The notes below the pieces were generated by a model. The model worked only from the letters and a program-made list of their open reading frames with translations, made no database searches and was not told the origin of the DNA. This document shows positions 21,944 through 33,579 of a stretch of 64,000 bases of DNA, piece by piece. Where the stretch lies: positions 15,509,501 to 15,573,500 of the forward strand of contig NC_088310.1 in the NCBI RefSeq assembly GCF_910592395.1. The letters are read 5' to 3'. The position numbers and the translations under genes are program-made. Every line of letters begins with the position of its first letter. The first letter of the stretch is position 1. The stretch comes from Lineus longissimus. Lineage: Eukaryota; Nemertea; Pilidiophora; Heteronemertea; Lineidae.

Positions 21944-21999
21944 AACTCCAGGTATTTTGCCATTTTCTGCTGTAAGACGATTTCAAAAGTGTACCTAAC

Positions 22000-23109
22000 A
22001 CTTTATACAATACAGAAAACCCAATGCAATTAGCTCCATCCATTTTGAAGATATAGCCATTTATGTGTTTGACAACTTGATTACCTAATCAGGCTAGCAA
22101 CTGGCTTGTTAGAGCCAGGTGGCGGGTTCAGCAAAAGTTGTGATGTAGATCAGGCTATTGCCCTACTTGGGAGGACAAATATCAATGAATGCTCTTAAAA
22201 TTGATATATGAAGTCTGTTTTTCATTGACACTCGATATACCCTATAATAATGTAAGGTTACACAGACAAATTTATACCATTATAGTAAGAAATCAAACAT
22301 CAGTCTGATCTATGTCAGTAAACTTGCCGCCTGACTTCACTTAGAAACCTAACCAAGGCTGTTACATAACATGTAAACAAAACAGTTAATCTTGCTTTAT
22401 CTCTGGACTGGGTGCTTCAATTTTGATCAAATTTGATTTAATGCGGAGCTTTAAGTCTACTCTTTGAGGATCTGTACATGTCATGCAATCATAAAAGCAG
22501 GAGTCGTGGCCTTTAAAGTAAGCTATCCTTGAAATATTCTTAGTAAATGGTAGGCGTCTAGCTATTGTCTCAGTTAGATTTTGACGTAGTTAGACCCTTT
22601 CTCTGGCACGAAACAGAATAAATCTTGCATGGCGCGATAGGCGACAAGACCTATTTGTAAACCCGAACGAAGGATAGAGTAACTCGTCTCCTTTGTTTTC
22701 TTTCTTTCATGAGGAGATGCGTTCTTTCTTATCAATTGTTTGCTTACTAATGATTGCAACGAAAACAATGAAAGATCAGGTAGTGCAAAAGCTCTTTGTA
22801 TTGTCTTCCAACAGGGACAGTCGACTCTACATAGGGGGCAGAGATTCCCAAAATGACAGACACGTTCTAATACATCTTTGATCTAAGTCAAGGCAAAATC
22901 TGGACATCGGCAACTCTTATTTCGCCTACTAATATAATGCATGTCTGATGCCGCAGTAGACTTTAGTGAAAGGCTCCACCCCGAATCATGGGGCTTCTTT
23001 TTCAAAACATCAGAGGAGAATTGTGCTCTCATAGTGACAACAACACAACTGTACTTCGAGCGTTACATTTGGATGGTCCGTTTTTATCACAAACTCATTT
23101 CACGGCTTC
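22000..23109. other. Gene-poor spacer between capsid-like gene and dUTPase
   Basis: A/T-rich sequence with only short ORFs on both strands and no motif I recognise. Confidence 0.5.
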
Positions 23110-23621
23110 TTACTTTCTCATAGAATAGCCGCCAGTTGATCCAAAACCGCCTTGGCTGCACGGGGTTGAGGGCAATTCATCTTTGGATTCTCGAATACGT
23201 GGCATAAGGGCTCTTTTGCAAATAAGTTGGGCCACACGATCACCATGTCGAATACGAAATTCATTTTTCGGATGATGATTGAATAGCAAAAAACCCAAAT
23301 TGCCTCTAAATCAGAATCGATTACACCTGCGCCTACGGCTATCATATAGTTTAAGGCTAGACCTGAGCGAGGCGCGATTCGACCATAACACGCTCTTGGA
23401 AGAACGAGTTGTGAATCTGTGCGGACAAGTTGCGAGCAACCGGCCAAAATCGTGTAGTCATGGGCGCTAGCCAGGTCAAAACCCACTGAATGTGCCATCG
23501 CCCTTTCCGGGGCAGAAGCTAAGTCACTCAATTTGTGAAAAATGAGTGTTTCAGCTTCATCATCATCATTTTTTTCATCCACAATCTTTGGTCTATAGAA
23601 TAAAAGTTGGTCGTCTGACAT
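23110..23621 (-). pseudogene. dUTPase, one frameshift (Polinton A)
   Basis: Trimeric dUTPase motifs appear in order: GFDLASA (residues 47-53), RSGLAL (85-90) and GAGVIDSD (97-104). After a frame change near 23300 the other frame gives HGDRVAQLI and the C-terminal GFGSTGG motif V. The enzyme hydrolyses dUTP to dUMP, keeping uracil out of DNA. The Met at 23621 is followed by an acidic N-terminal extension. Together with the kinase at 17869 it forms a nucleotide-metabolism pair. Confidence 0.85.
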
Positions 23622-23649
23622 GATGACGAAATGCGCACTAACAAATCAG

Positions 23650-24620
23650 TCGTATTGAAAGCAAAAATCGGCGGTGCCAACGCGTTGGTTTAATTCTATC
23701 GTGTCACATCATGGTTAAGATGAGAAAAACAACCACAGCAAACATCATTTTGCTCGTAATAGCTTTGTGACAAGAATATGCTGGGCCTACTCAAATGATT
23801 TTCTCCACAAAGTAGAACAAGTTTGCTATTGAAAAACAAATTACTCTTCGTGTCGAGTTGACACAATATATTCCCATTGTTATTTCGTGGACGAGATGTA
23901 AGACGAACTCATTATCTGATTGCAGAACTAAATGTTCTAAACTACATTGCACAGTTTACTTAGTTGATGAGTTCAAGATCACTTTGATAAAACACAGCGC
24001 GCTAGTTGGTATGTCAATGAGCCAAATCAAGCTCTTGTTTAAATGATTTTTTGGTGTCATTTCAAAAAGGTAGAATGTACTAGTGAGAGGCTGGTTAACC
24101 GGCATGTTAAATTAGGCCTTTTTCCAGCCGTCCTTGGAGCGATAATAATTGTTTTTGTTCTAGCAACAACGAAAAAACTCTTATGAACTTATTCACTTGG
24201 CATCATTTCTAATACGCACAATCTAATGAGAGCTATTGGGTGACCGAATGGTGAAGTTAAAGTGCCTAATAGTTTTATAATGAATCCTGAACAGGAAAAA
24301 AGTCATTTTCGCACTTACTCGCTGTTATTTTGACCGAGTTGTATCTAACCTGAGCTTGGATCTGTGATGAAATATTAAGCGCCCTACATAATCAGTGGGA
24401 GATTTTTCTTGAGAATAATTTCAAAAGTGCCTGGAGGTGCCTTGATCAGTTCAAAGGGCTTTAGGTCAAGAATTTCGTTTGTAAATCTATACGAAAATAT
24501 TCTATCATATTTTTGACGTGGCAATGCGGTGAGATGCGACCAGCTTAATTGGCTTGTGTGACCGTTGTGAAGGCTCAAAAGTCTTCGCTTGATCTCTTAA
24601 ACCGTGTGAGGTGTTGGAAC
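23650..24620. other. No gene recognised
   Basis: A/T-rich sequence between the dUTPase start and the CRE cluster. ORFs here are short and without recognisable motifs. Confidence 0.5.
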
Positions 24621-24696
24621 TGACGTCAAGACGCAGTGGTTGACGTGATGCTGGGCCCCTTTATGACGTCATGGCTTTGAGACGGACATGACGTCA
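24621..24696. promoter_or_regulatory. Three perfect CRE palindromes plus a half-variant
   Basis: TGACGTCA occurs at 24621-24628, 24664-24671 and 24689-24696, with TGACGTGA at 24641-24648. This palindrome is the classical binding site of CREB/ATF bZIP proteins in animals. Three exact copies in 76 bases are unlikely by chance. Confidence 0.65.
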
Positions 24697-24807
24697 TGCT
24701 CCTAGGGAGCATGGCGGCAAAGTTGCGCGGAATGGCGGGGAGGCGCGCCATGTGGGTTATGCCAGGGGTGGTGTGAACGGTTTCGCAGGAGTTGCTCATC
24801 AGACACT

Positions 24808-24815
24808 TATAAAGG
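24808..24815 (+). promoter_or_regulatory. TATA box
   Basis: TATAAAGG lies about 110 bases after the last CRE, oriented toward the splice-rich region on the right. The start site would be expected near 24840. Confidence 0.5.
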
Positions 24816-25100
24816 CGATATTGATCAAGATGGGTTGGCCCTGCTGAAAATATTCTATCATGGTCTCGTGACTCCTTGCGTGGCAAAGTACACTTCTAGC
24901 CTACATGATTGGTCACAAATGGAATATTTCAACCTTTATTAAGAGCTGTGAGGGCAAAACTTCCCCCATTTCGCATGTGCGGGCAACTTACGCACACACA
25001 TTTTGCTGAGAAGCAATCGGGATAAAAGGTAGGCCTTATAACTGTTATTTTTCCGTTTAGTTAGCAGCTCGGCTAAAAGTCTTCAGAAACAGACTTAGTA

Positions 25101-25842
25101 ACATCCGTCCATTATTTTCTCTTTCAGAGGGATGGTTTATACACAAGCGCCCCAAAGCCGAGAAACATTATGTTATCGTGAATTAAGGTAGGACCTTCAT
25201 TTTTATAGTTCTGTCGGCTCAGTATGATTTTGATTCGACAATAATAATCATCTCTCCTTTGGGAAATGAAATAACATGCGACCCCATATTTCTCTTCCAG
25301 CGCCATGCAGATATAAACAGCCCTTGCTGCCCGCCCGATTAAAAGGAAACATCCGTCCATTATTTTCTCTCTTAGAGGGATGGCTTATACACAAGTGCCC
25401 CAAAGCCGAGAAACATTATGTTATCGTGAATAAAGGTAGGACCTTCATTTTTATAGTTCTTTCGGCTCAGTATGATTTTCATTCGACAATAATAATCATG
25501 TCTCCTTTGGGAAATGAAATAACATGCGACCCCATATTTCTCTTCCAGCGCCATGCAGATATAAACAGCCCTTGCTGCCCGCCCGATTAAAAGGTAACAT
25601 CCGTCCATTATTTTCTCTTTCAGACGGATGGCTTATACACAAACGTCCCAAAGCCGAGAAACATTATGTTATCGTGAATAAAGGTAGGACCTTCATTTTT
25701 ATAGTTCTGTCGGCTCAGTATGATTTTGATTCGACAATAATAATCATCTCTCCTTTGGGAAATGAAATAACATGCGACCCCATATTTCTCTTCCAGCGCC
25801 ATGCAGATACAAACAGGCCTTGCTGCCCGCCCGATTAAAAGG
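25101..25842 (+). repeat. Three tandem 248-bp repeats with exon-like segments
   Basis: Units begin at 25101, 25349 and 25597 and are nearly identical. Each contains two segments that look like small exons. Segment A follows TTCTCTTTCAG and ends before GTAGGACC. Segment B follows TTTCTCTTCCAG and ends AAAG before GTAACA or GTAGGC. Both segments have open frames and are phase 1 at each end, though copy 1 has a stop (TAA) near the end of segment A and its segment B lacks the GT donor. Spliced expression is inference. Confidence 0.6.
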
Positions 25843-26089
25843 TAGGCCTATTTAGTTACTCACAAGGACACACAAAAATACTGTCCCTACTAAACGAAAG
25901 GCTTTTATTTGTTTTTCAACTCATCATATCCTTTCTATTTAATTTATAACATAAATAAGAATAACATCTCAACAAAATAGACAAGCACTAAGGCTGATTA
26001 TTTAATACAATGCGACAAGGACACGCTGTACTCAGCCTGTCTCATTACATCAATTCCTGATCATGTGAATTAAAAGCAAAGAGCACGTC

Positions 26090-27015
26090 ATTGGAACAAA
26101 AGCGTGTGATACATGATCGTAAGCGATATTCTCTGACAGCAAACTAACGTCAACCCTCGTTTTTCTCTTTCCAGACAGCTCGACCTGATGTTTTCACAAA
26201 ATCATTCAACGGATGAAGCATGAGTGTACAGGAATATTCAAAAGGGAATTACATGTAGGAGTATTTGTAAGTAAATATATATTCATTCATAAAAAGTATA
26301 ACAACAGCAACTGTATGCACGTGAATGCGGTACAATACTTAGTTCCTTAAAACAGGTTATATTTCACTTTGACCGTATAGAGCCTTTATTTTTGAAAAAT
26401 ATTTCCAGACAGTAAAAGCGCTTATGTTACACGAGGTTTTACAGACATTTCCTACTGGGTTGGTAAAAAATTACACATTACTTTACATGATCGTAAGCGA
26501 TATTCTCTGACAGTAAACTAACGTCAACCCTCGTTTTTCTCTTTCCAGACAGCTCGACCTGATGTTTCTCATACACATACAGTATAGCCTCAATATATCA
26601 TTCAACGTTTGGAGCGTGACTGTGTACTACTACTGTTTCATTTACTAGTGTTTATGACTTCAGGGATTCTAAAGGGAATTACATGTAAGACTGAGTATTT
26701 GTAAGTACAGTATGTAATCATTCATAAAAAGTATATACAACAACAACTGTATGCCCGTGCACGCGCTAGAAAAAACTTAAGTTTCTTCCATTACCCCCAT
26801 AGGCTGAATGAATGATACAATAGTTAGTTCCATCAAACAGGTCATATTTCACTTTGACCTTATAGAGTCTTCATTTTTTGAAAAATACAAGTTTGAAATC
26901 TATCACTTTTCCAAAAAATATTTCCAAGCAGTTAAAGACGGTTATGTTACGCGAAGTTTTACTGACATTTCCTACCGGGTTAGTAAGAAATTACACATTA
27001 CTTTGCATCTGCGAA
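26090..27015. repeat. Diverged tandem duplication with a repeated acceptor-like site
   Basis: The block containing GATCGTAAGCGATATTCTCT and CTTTCCAGACAGCTCGACCT occurs near 26115 and again near 26490. The following sequences (TTCATAAAAAGTAT, TATTTCACTTTGACC, ACATTTCCTAC) recur at 26290-26480 and 26720-27000. CTCTTTCCAG looks like a splice acceptor. After it, the phase-1 frame gives a short terminal peptide and TGA. Confidence 0.6.
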
Positions 27016-27176
27016 AAAATATAGGCGCTTGGCTTGAAAGCGAAAATTTCAAGAAACTTTATGAACACATTTTGAAAGAAATACATTCTTGTTTGACACA
27101 TCGGCCGCCAAGACGAAAGCTAAATTCAAAGGGAGAATTGTTAATATTCAAGGTAATTTTCCAAGCAGTGTGTTAA
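26808..27176 (+). CDS. Unknown ORF, 122 residues
   Basis: Open frame with aromatic/Lys-rich composition (FEIYHFSKKYFQAVKDGY) and no known motif. It overlaps the next ORF in another frame. The sequence near 27151-27187 (AAGGTAATTT ... TTGTTTTAG) could be a very short intron, but the frames do not join cleanly. Low certainty that it is a gene. Confidence 0.3.
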   Translation: MNDTIVSSIKQVIFHFDLIESSFFEKYKFEIYHFSKKYFQAVKDGYVTRSFTDISYRVSKKLHITLHLRKNIGAWLESENFKKLYEHILKEIHSCLTHRPPRRKLNSKGELLIFKVIFQAVC

Positions 27177-27782
27177 CTTCTTGTTTTAGACAACGCGACG
27201 TACAGTCGCTACTATATTTTATCAATTCGTTTTTTGCACCCGAGGTAGACAGGGGTGAAAGACCGCTTGTTAAATTAGATTCGGAGGCAACGGAAAAGCC
27301 GTCCACGCGTGGTCTGAAATTCAGAGATGCAGGAGCTCATTCTCAGTTTTATACCTCTCGATGTACTTTTGTTTTTACTAAAATTGAGCTTTTTGCGGAG
27401 AAAACAAGAATTGTCTTCCAATTCTTGGAAGAAAAGCTGGTTCATCATGAACTGAAATTGCCAACAGACGGGGTCTCTCGTATGATCACAGACAAATTCA
27501 TTTGCTTTTGATGATAACAGAAACATCATGACAGAATTGATTGAGGATATCATTGCAAAAATAGTCGCGGTTATAGAGCCATCAGAAGAAAAGTTCATAA
27601 GATTTACAAAATGCATTCGAAAAACGCTCAAACATTTTGACTCGTCAGAACGTCCTTCATGGATGAAGCTGATTAAAATCATCATCGATACTCTGGGCGA
27701 TTTTACCATTCAAATATCATGTTATCATTTTGGAGGTTCGATTAGGGGAGGGGCTAGTCCTTTGAAAGCAGAGGCCAGTTAA
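27089..27782 (+). CDS. Unknown ORF pair (140 and 84 residues)
   Basis: Two consecutive plus-strand frames, 27089-27511 and 27528-27782, are separated by 16 bases. The first contains FVFTKIELFAEKTRIVFQFLEEKL. The second is a helical stretch (EDIIAKIVAVIEPSEEKF). Neither matches a family I know. Close spacing and composition suggest one gene with a frame break, possibly cargo of Polinton A. Confidence 0.3.
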
Positions 27783-27918
27783 AATATTTCTATTGCCCCA
27801 AATGAGGTTGTGAAAGTCATGAAAACTAGTTTAGAATGCAGTAGTATATAAACATATACAGCGGGATAATACAATAGAAAGACACAGTGACACTTATGTA
27901 CATTGTAATACACATACA

Positions 27919-28203
27919 CTATTGCCTCTGCTCTTTTACTTTTTGCAGATACGTGGCCGATAAATTGCGTAAAATTTCATAACGTTTTGTAGACATGATG
28001 TTGATAAATAATGATAGAACGGTTGGTCGTACAAATGCAAATACAAGACATATAAATCTTGTATCAATCGTAACCAGTATTTCTGAATCTTTGTTTTGCA
28101 ATAGGAAACTACTTACGGCGACCGCAATCTCCCAAAGCTGCAGTATTATGGGCCTTTTGTTTAAACATTCATAAAACGCTTGCATGCATAATAGTGTACT
28201 CAT
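27919..28203 (-). CDS. Unknown ORF with hydrophobic segments
   Basis: A 94-residue frame with two hydrophobic stretches (LWEIAVAVSSFLL, FICLVFAFVRPTVLSLFI) and a basic C-terminus. It could be a small membrane protein. No family recognised. Confidence 0.3.
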   Translation of the reverse strand: MSTLLCMQAFYECLNKRPIILQLWEIAVAVSSFLLQNKDSEILVTIDTRFICLVFAFVRPTVLSLFINIMSTKRYEILRNLSATYLQKVKEQRQ

Positions 28204-28587
28204 TCAATTGACGTGAACTCCCCGTAAGTCAAGATCGGGGATATCTTTGTGTCAAAGATCTTAAAGAATAAACGATTTCACAGCTCACAAAAAAACATCT
28301 AATGAGCGAAGACATTGGGCAACTGCTCTATTGCTTTTCTCTGCTACACGATACAAACAATAGAATGTACCTTTCTAATAGACAGACAACAGGAGCGATT
28401 GCTTTTCACTCATTTACTAGTATTCATATGTTAAAGTGTGCCACTAAGAGTTCCCACTCCAGAGAAGGAGCAACGAATAAAAAGGGAAACGAACATGCAT
28501 GATGCGCTTCAATGTGTCATGTTCAATTGCTCTGTCTCTATTTCTCTTCTAGATTTGAAAATGTGTACTTGGAAATTAGAAATAAAA

Positions 28588-28972
28588 GTGTTTTTCCATA
28601 TCACAAATACATCGTATATGAGTTGTTCTTTCTTCATGTACGTGTCAAAATATCCACCCTTCCATCAGGCAAAGGGTGGCGCAAGAGAGTTGTCCTGTCC
28701 TCCTCTTCCCGCGCTATACGAACCCGGTCACCATGCGAGAGGAAGAGGACAGACCTCGTTGCTTTGGAGCTAAACGGACATTGAGGAGACGGGACCCCTA
28801 AAATGTGGCGACGAGTAGAGGCAATTCGTGTCATAATTTTAGCTAGGATGAGCAGTCTCTATGCATAGTCAATGACAAGGATTGCCCAGACACTGATAAC
28901 ATCCCAGTTATAGCAACAGAATGCTTCAGTAGGCTATTTGCCCCGAACAGACTTTCTCGATGGTGGAGACCC
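28588..28972. repeat. Right inverted repeat (candidate TIR of Polinton A)
   Basis: Inverse copy of 9235-9618. It holds one 288-type unit and most of the spacer, and its outer edge stops inside the spacer at CCACCATCG, suggesting truncation. Together with the left copy it encloses ~19 kb. Confidence 0.65.
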
Positions 28973-30677
28973 TCATTAAGCCACACCCTTCGCTCCGCTC
29001 GGCTTGTGACAGCAGCCCGTAAAACCTCCGGAGGAGCGTGAATAAGAGTGCACATTAATCTGTGCTCGTTGCGGCATTGGGCTGCTTGTACTCTGCTACG
29101 CGACGAATACCCTCCCGTGGACAGCGCGGATGGAAAGCGCCGAATTTTTGAGCGCTTACACGAAGCGCGGAAAAAATTCTTCAAGCACAATATCACGGGA
29201 GGGCATTTGTCGCAGGCGTCGAATGATGCACCTTTCAACGCCCCGGGACCCTCGGACTTTAGGCCTCGGATTTCAGGCGTTGAAAGGGACATTATACTTA
29301 CTACTTACACCATCGGAAAGGTCCCGTTCTCCTCTTTCTACACGAACTCATCTCCTTCATTTATTGAATACAAGTCAGTAATCAGCCCAGGATTGTCTCT
29401 GAGCACTTGAGGCCACCCCAAACTAAACATTTCAAACCAGACCCCCAAATCACTATAAACCGCGATTTAAAAAATATTTCCTAGAAGTAAATCCAAAAAT
29501 ACCGGTTTTTACGTGAAGCATCATAGCCAATACTCAAGAAAAATGCGAACAAAGATGTAGTTTGGTCTGTTCATTTTCGAAATATTTGTCATATCTAAAA
29601 TATTTTTGTACAAAACAGGAAATACACACAAAACTGGACAGCTGATCACCTGGCCGACACACACACTCCAATCCAGTGAACGTCAACAATGTACACCGCC
29701 ATCATTATGATAATGTCTTTATTCTTTATACCAATCTATTGAAAAGTGCACCCGTTTTCAGAAACTCTGTGTGTCATGTCCGAACTCGTACAGGTGCTAG
29801 TTCAGTGCTAGATGTAATAGGCAGGAGGAAATCAAACATTTTTCAGGAACTAAGGTTAGGGGTTGGAAGGCAGTTGAATCCACGGAATCTCTTTAAAGCC
29901 AACTGATACATTTCAATACGACACATTAACTGACATCGGTAATGTCATAAATCTGGTCATGTGTATGTCGCATAAAGTGAAGGGTATGTGTTGAGCAAAC
30001 TTTGTGGTAACTGGTGAGAGAAAACATGAAGGAAAATTTGAGATGAAGTTTAAACTTCATTGGCGAAGGCATCTCAACGCCTTGGAGTCAAAATTGGGCA
30101 CGATCTCGGGAAGACAACGGCAGAATGCAAATACATTGTCAAAAATACGGCCACTTTACGCAGTCTATATTCGGCGAAATTATCCCATGAGTTAAGGTCT
30201 AAGGTATAAGACTTGTTGAAAGCAGCACTCCGTTGAAAGTAAATGTGACGGTTCTCGAAACCGCCCTTACCTAATGAATCAATTTGAGGTTCTATTGGAA
30301 GTCAAACCATGAGAAACTTCTAGTGCGGCACCATTACATTTCTGCACACCAGATTACAGCACGACAATCCTCGGTCTTATATCCTTTGAATTCTAAGCTG
30401 ATACTTTGATAAGCTTGCAAATTTACTACTTAAATGACCAAAAAAATTCCCAAATTTAGTGGCTTATCTCATTCACTTGCGAAGCTTGGCGATTCTTTCT
30501 CTCCTGTTTCCTCTTCCTCTGGAAAACACAATATTCAAAATTAGTTGAACAATAACAAGCAAAGTCCTGAACTGGATATGGGTAAAATGAATACAGGCGA
30601 TTTCGAAGGATTAGCAAATCCCAGATAATATATTTGGTATTGCCTGAATATTGTTTACTAAAGCAACAATACTAACA
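28973..30677. other. Flanking sequence, no gene recognised
   Basis: 28973-29400 is more GC-rich and has an open plus-strand frame (29048-29410, with DSADGKRRIFERLHEARKKF) that looks protein-like but matches nothing I know. The rest, to 30677, is A/T-rich without motifs. Confidence 0.4.
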
Positions 30678-33488
30678 ACAGGCCCAAGGGCCCTACACTC
30701 AGCTGAAATACATGAGTACAAAGTACAAAACATTGAATGTACCTGGTAGGTCTCTTTCAACCTCAATTTTGTTAACATATTGTTATGCCTATACTAGGTA
30801 TATAACAAAGAATGACAAAATGGGCCACCTAATATTAGCTTTGAGCCCTATGACTTTTAAGAGAAGGTCAAATCGAAAACCTTGGTGATATGTAATGCAA
30901 ACTTATTAAATACACCAACCAATTTAGTCATTGTAGCTATAGCCAAAGGCTTTAAAATGGCAAAATATTATTCCCAAGATGGCCTGACCTGCCCAATTAT
31001 AAAAACAAATCAAGAAAATGTATAATACAAGTGAATGAAATGGCCAGGGGCCATTGTGCTCAACGTCTACATATTTGGTGGTTAGGAATTCATCCCGGTT
31101 AAGAAACATTCTACATGTTAAGGACATTAGGTCAAACCAAAGTCGGTATGACATGTGATGTATTGTTGCTCGGAGTATACCTACCACGAAAATATCATTG
31201 AAAACAAGTCACTATTGAGCGAGATATTTCACTTTTTACCTTTTTAAGTTTTGGCCTCCTGGTGGCCAAGTCGAGAATCAGATCAAACCGAAATTCAGTG
31301 TCAGAGGTAACATGACGTAGGGAGTCATGTGTACCAAATTTCAAGTTCATAGCTTAAGCGGTAAAGAAACGTGCCACAATTACACTAAAACGGCCAATTT
31401 ACACCATTTGACCTCTGACCTTGAAATTTGGGTCAAATCAAAAACCTGTATGATATGTGACGTATCCTTGCTAGGAAAACTTACCAATGTATCGAAAATG
31501 AGTGACACGAAATATCACAGTTTTCAGGTTTCCACTTCTGGGCCCCTGATGGCCAAGTCAATAATCAGATTGGACCAAAATTCGGTGTCCAAGGTTACAA
31601 GACAATTTAAAAGGAAGTCAAGTGTACTTAGTTTCAAGTTCATAGCTTTAGCGGTAAGGAAACGTGCCATAGTCACACACGAACGGCAAATTTACATCAT
31701 TTGACCTCCTTGACCTTGAAATTTAGGTCCAATCAAACACCCGTATAATATGTGATGTACAAGTATCCTTGCTCGGAGTACCTACCATAAAAATATCAGC
31801 GAAAACAAGTCACTGATAAGCAAGATATTGCACTTTTTACCTATTTTTAGTTTTGGCCCCCTGGTGGCCAAGTCGAGTGGTTCTGAAAGCAAAGTATCGG
31901 CTTTGCAAGAATCGCTATGAAGTTGGCATGAATAGAAAGGGTATTCCCAAGGATGTCGGGAATCCCCTTCGAGCAGTTAAAAAATGCGGATCAGCATTAG
32001 AAATGACTGGAAAACCGATGTAATAAAGATCGTCGATCTTGCATTTCTGCAAGACTCGTCCAGAACGGAGGTATTGCGGTGCTCGCCATTATGCGAGACT
32101 CTTCCTGAAAGGGTAAAGAAACATGCTACATGTATAGTATATAGGTCAAACAAAAGTCAGTATGACATGTGATGTATCGTTGCTTGGAGTACCTACCATA
32201 AAAATATCATCGAAAACAAGTCACTAATGAGCGGGATGTTGCACTTTTTGCCTTTTTTAGTTTAGGCCTCCTGATGTCGACGAGGAAAATCAGATTGGAT
32301 CAAAATTGGGTGTCTGAGCTGACATGACGCAGGGAGTCATGTGCACCAAATTTCAAGCTAATAGCTTTTGCCAAAGTTACACTCAAACGGCCAATTTACG
32401 CCATTTGACCTATGTGACCTTGAATTTTAGGTCAAATCAATCAATGTCACATCATTTGCAGCTCAAATTAACACATATTTGGATTTTATTTTTATTTTTA
32501 TTCCCCCACCCCCACATATGTTTTGGGTAGGGAGTTTCGTAATCCAAGTTTTAAAAAAATTATGACCTCGGCCTACAATGAACTTGTAGGCATTTTGTCC
32601 TCAGCAAGTCAGACGTTTAGATGTCTACCACAAAAAATTATTGAACACGGATCATTATTTAGAGAATTATCACACTTTTTACATTTTCAGCTTTGACCCT
32701 CTAGTGGCCAAGTGGATAATCAGATCAAACCGTAATTTGGTGTCAGAGGTCACCAGACCTAGGGGATCATACACACAAGCCCATAGCCCTAGCAGTCAAG
32801 AAACGTGCTACAGTTACGCTCAAACAGCCAATTTACGCCATTTGATCTCTGTGACCTTGAAAAATAGGCCAAATCTAAACCCCGGATATTATGTCCTTCA
32901 TCCTAATTAGAAGTACCCGTGATGAAAATTTGGAGATGATACAGTCATTAGTTCAGGACTTATGGCACTTTTTGTGTTTTCAATTTCAGCCCCCTAGTGG
33001 CCAAGTCAAGAATCAGATCAGACTGAAATTTTTTGTCAGAGGTAATCTGACCTAGGGGGTAATGTATACGAATTTTCACACCCATAGCCCCAGCAGTTAA
33101 GAAATGTGCCACAGTTATGCTCAAACGGCCAATTTACGCCATTTGACCTCTGTGACCCTGAAGAGTACGTCAAATCAAAAACCCGTATGATATGTGATGT
33201 ATCCTTGCTAGGAGTACCAACCATAGAAATTTTATCATAAACAAATCAATAATAAGCAAGATATCACACTTTTTAAGTTTTCAGTTTTGGCCCCCTGGTG
33301 GCCAAGTCAAGAACCAGACCAGACCGAAATTCAGTGTCAGCGGTAATCTGACCAAGGGGGTAATGTGTACAAAGTTTTAAGTCCACAGCTCTAGCGGTTA
33401 AGAAACGTGCCACAGGATACAACGACGACGACGACGACGGACGACGGACACCGCTGTATTATATCGACTCCCCTATGGTGAGCCAAAA
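30678..33488. repeat. Dispersed repeat made of ~300-bp tandem units
   Basis: It begins with the palindrome GGCCCAAGGGCC and CTCAGCTGA and ends GACGACGACG ... CTCCCCTATGGTGAGCC. Seven diverged units share the anchor CCCCTGGTGGCCAAG or variants near 31256, 31540, 31855, 32265, 32694, 32987 and 33290, so spacing is ~285-430 bp. A shorter copy lies at 3465-4243. A foreign stretch near 31880-32110 interrupts the pattern. ORFs inside are incidental. Confidence 0.7.
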
Positions 33489-33490
33489 AG

Positions 33491-33573
33491 AAATAATGTG
33501 ATGGGAGCGAGATTTGATCTGAAACTGTCCGAAAAAAATCACCCACGCTTACCCACTGAGCTATTGGGACATC
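33491..33573 (-). repeat. tRNA-derived SINE head or pseudo-tRNA
   Basis: On the minus strand, TAGCTCAGTGGGTAAGCG is an excellent Pol III A box. It is followed ~35 bases later by a B-box-like GATCAAATCTCG. The acceptor ends do not pair, so this is not a working tRNA. It abuts the end of the long dispersed repeat. Confidence 0.5.
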
Positions 33574-33579
33574 CAAATG

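Noticed and set aside
24626-24886. Minus-strand ORF across the CRE region
   Set aside because: Composition and the promoter signals on the other strand make it an incidental frame.
25101-25842. Direct repeats read as a CRISPR array
   Set aside because: Units are 248 bp, contiguous and without variable spacers; this is an animal genome tandem repeat.
29048-29410. Host protein-coding exon
   Set aside because: Open frame with protein-like composition, but no motif, no clear splice sites and competing frames on both strands.
30678-33488. Short ORFs in the dispersed repeat as genes
   Set aside because: They fall in different places in each unit and differ in frame, so they are chance frames in repeat DNA.
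33491-33573. Functional tRNA gene
   Set aside because: A and B box sequences are present but the acceptor stem does not pair and no proper anticodon arm forms.
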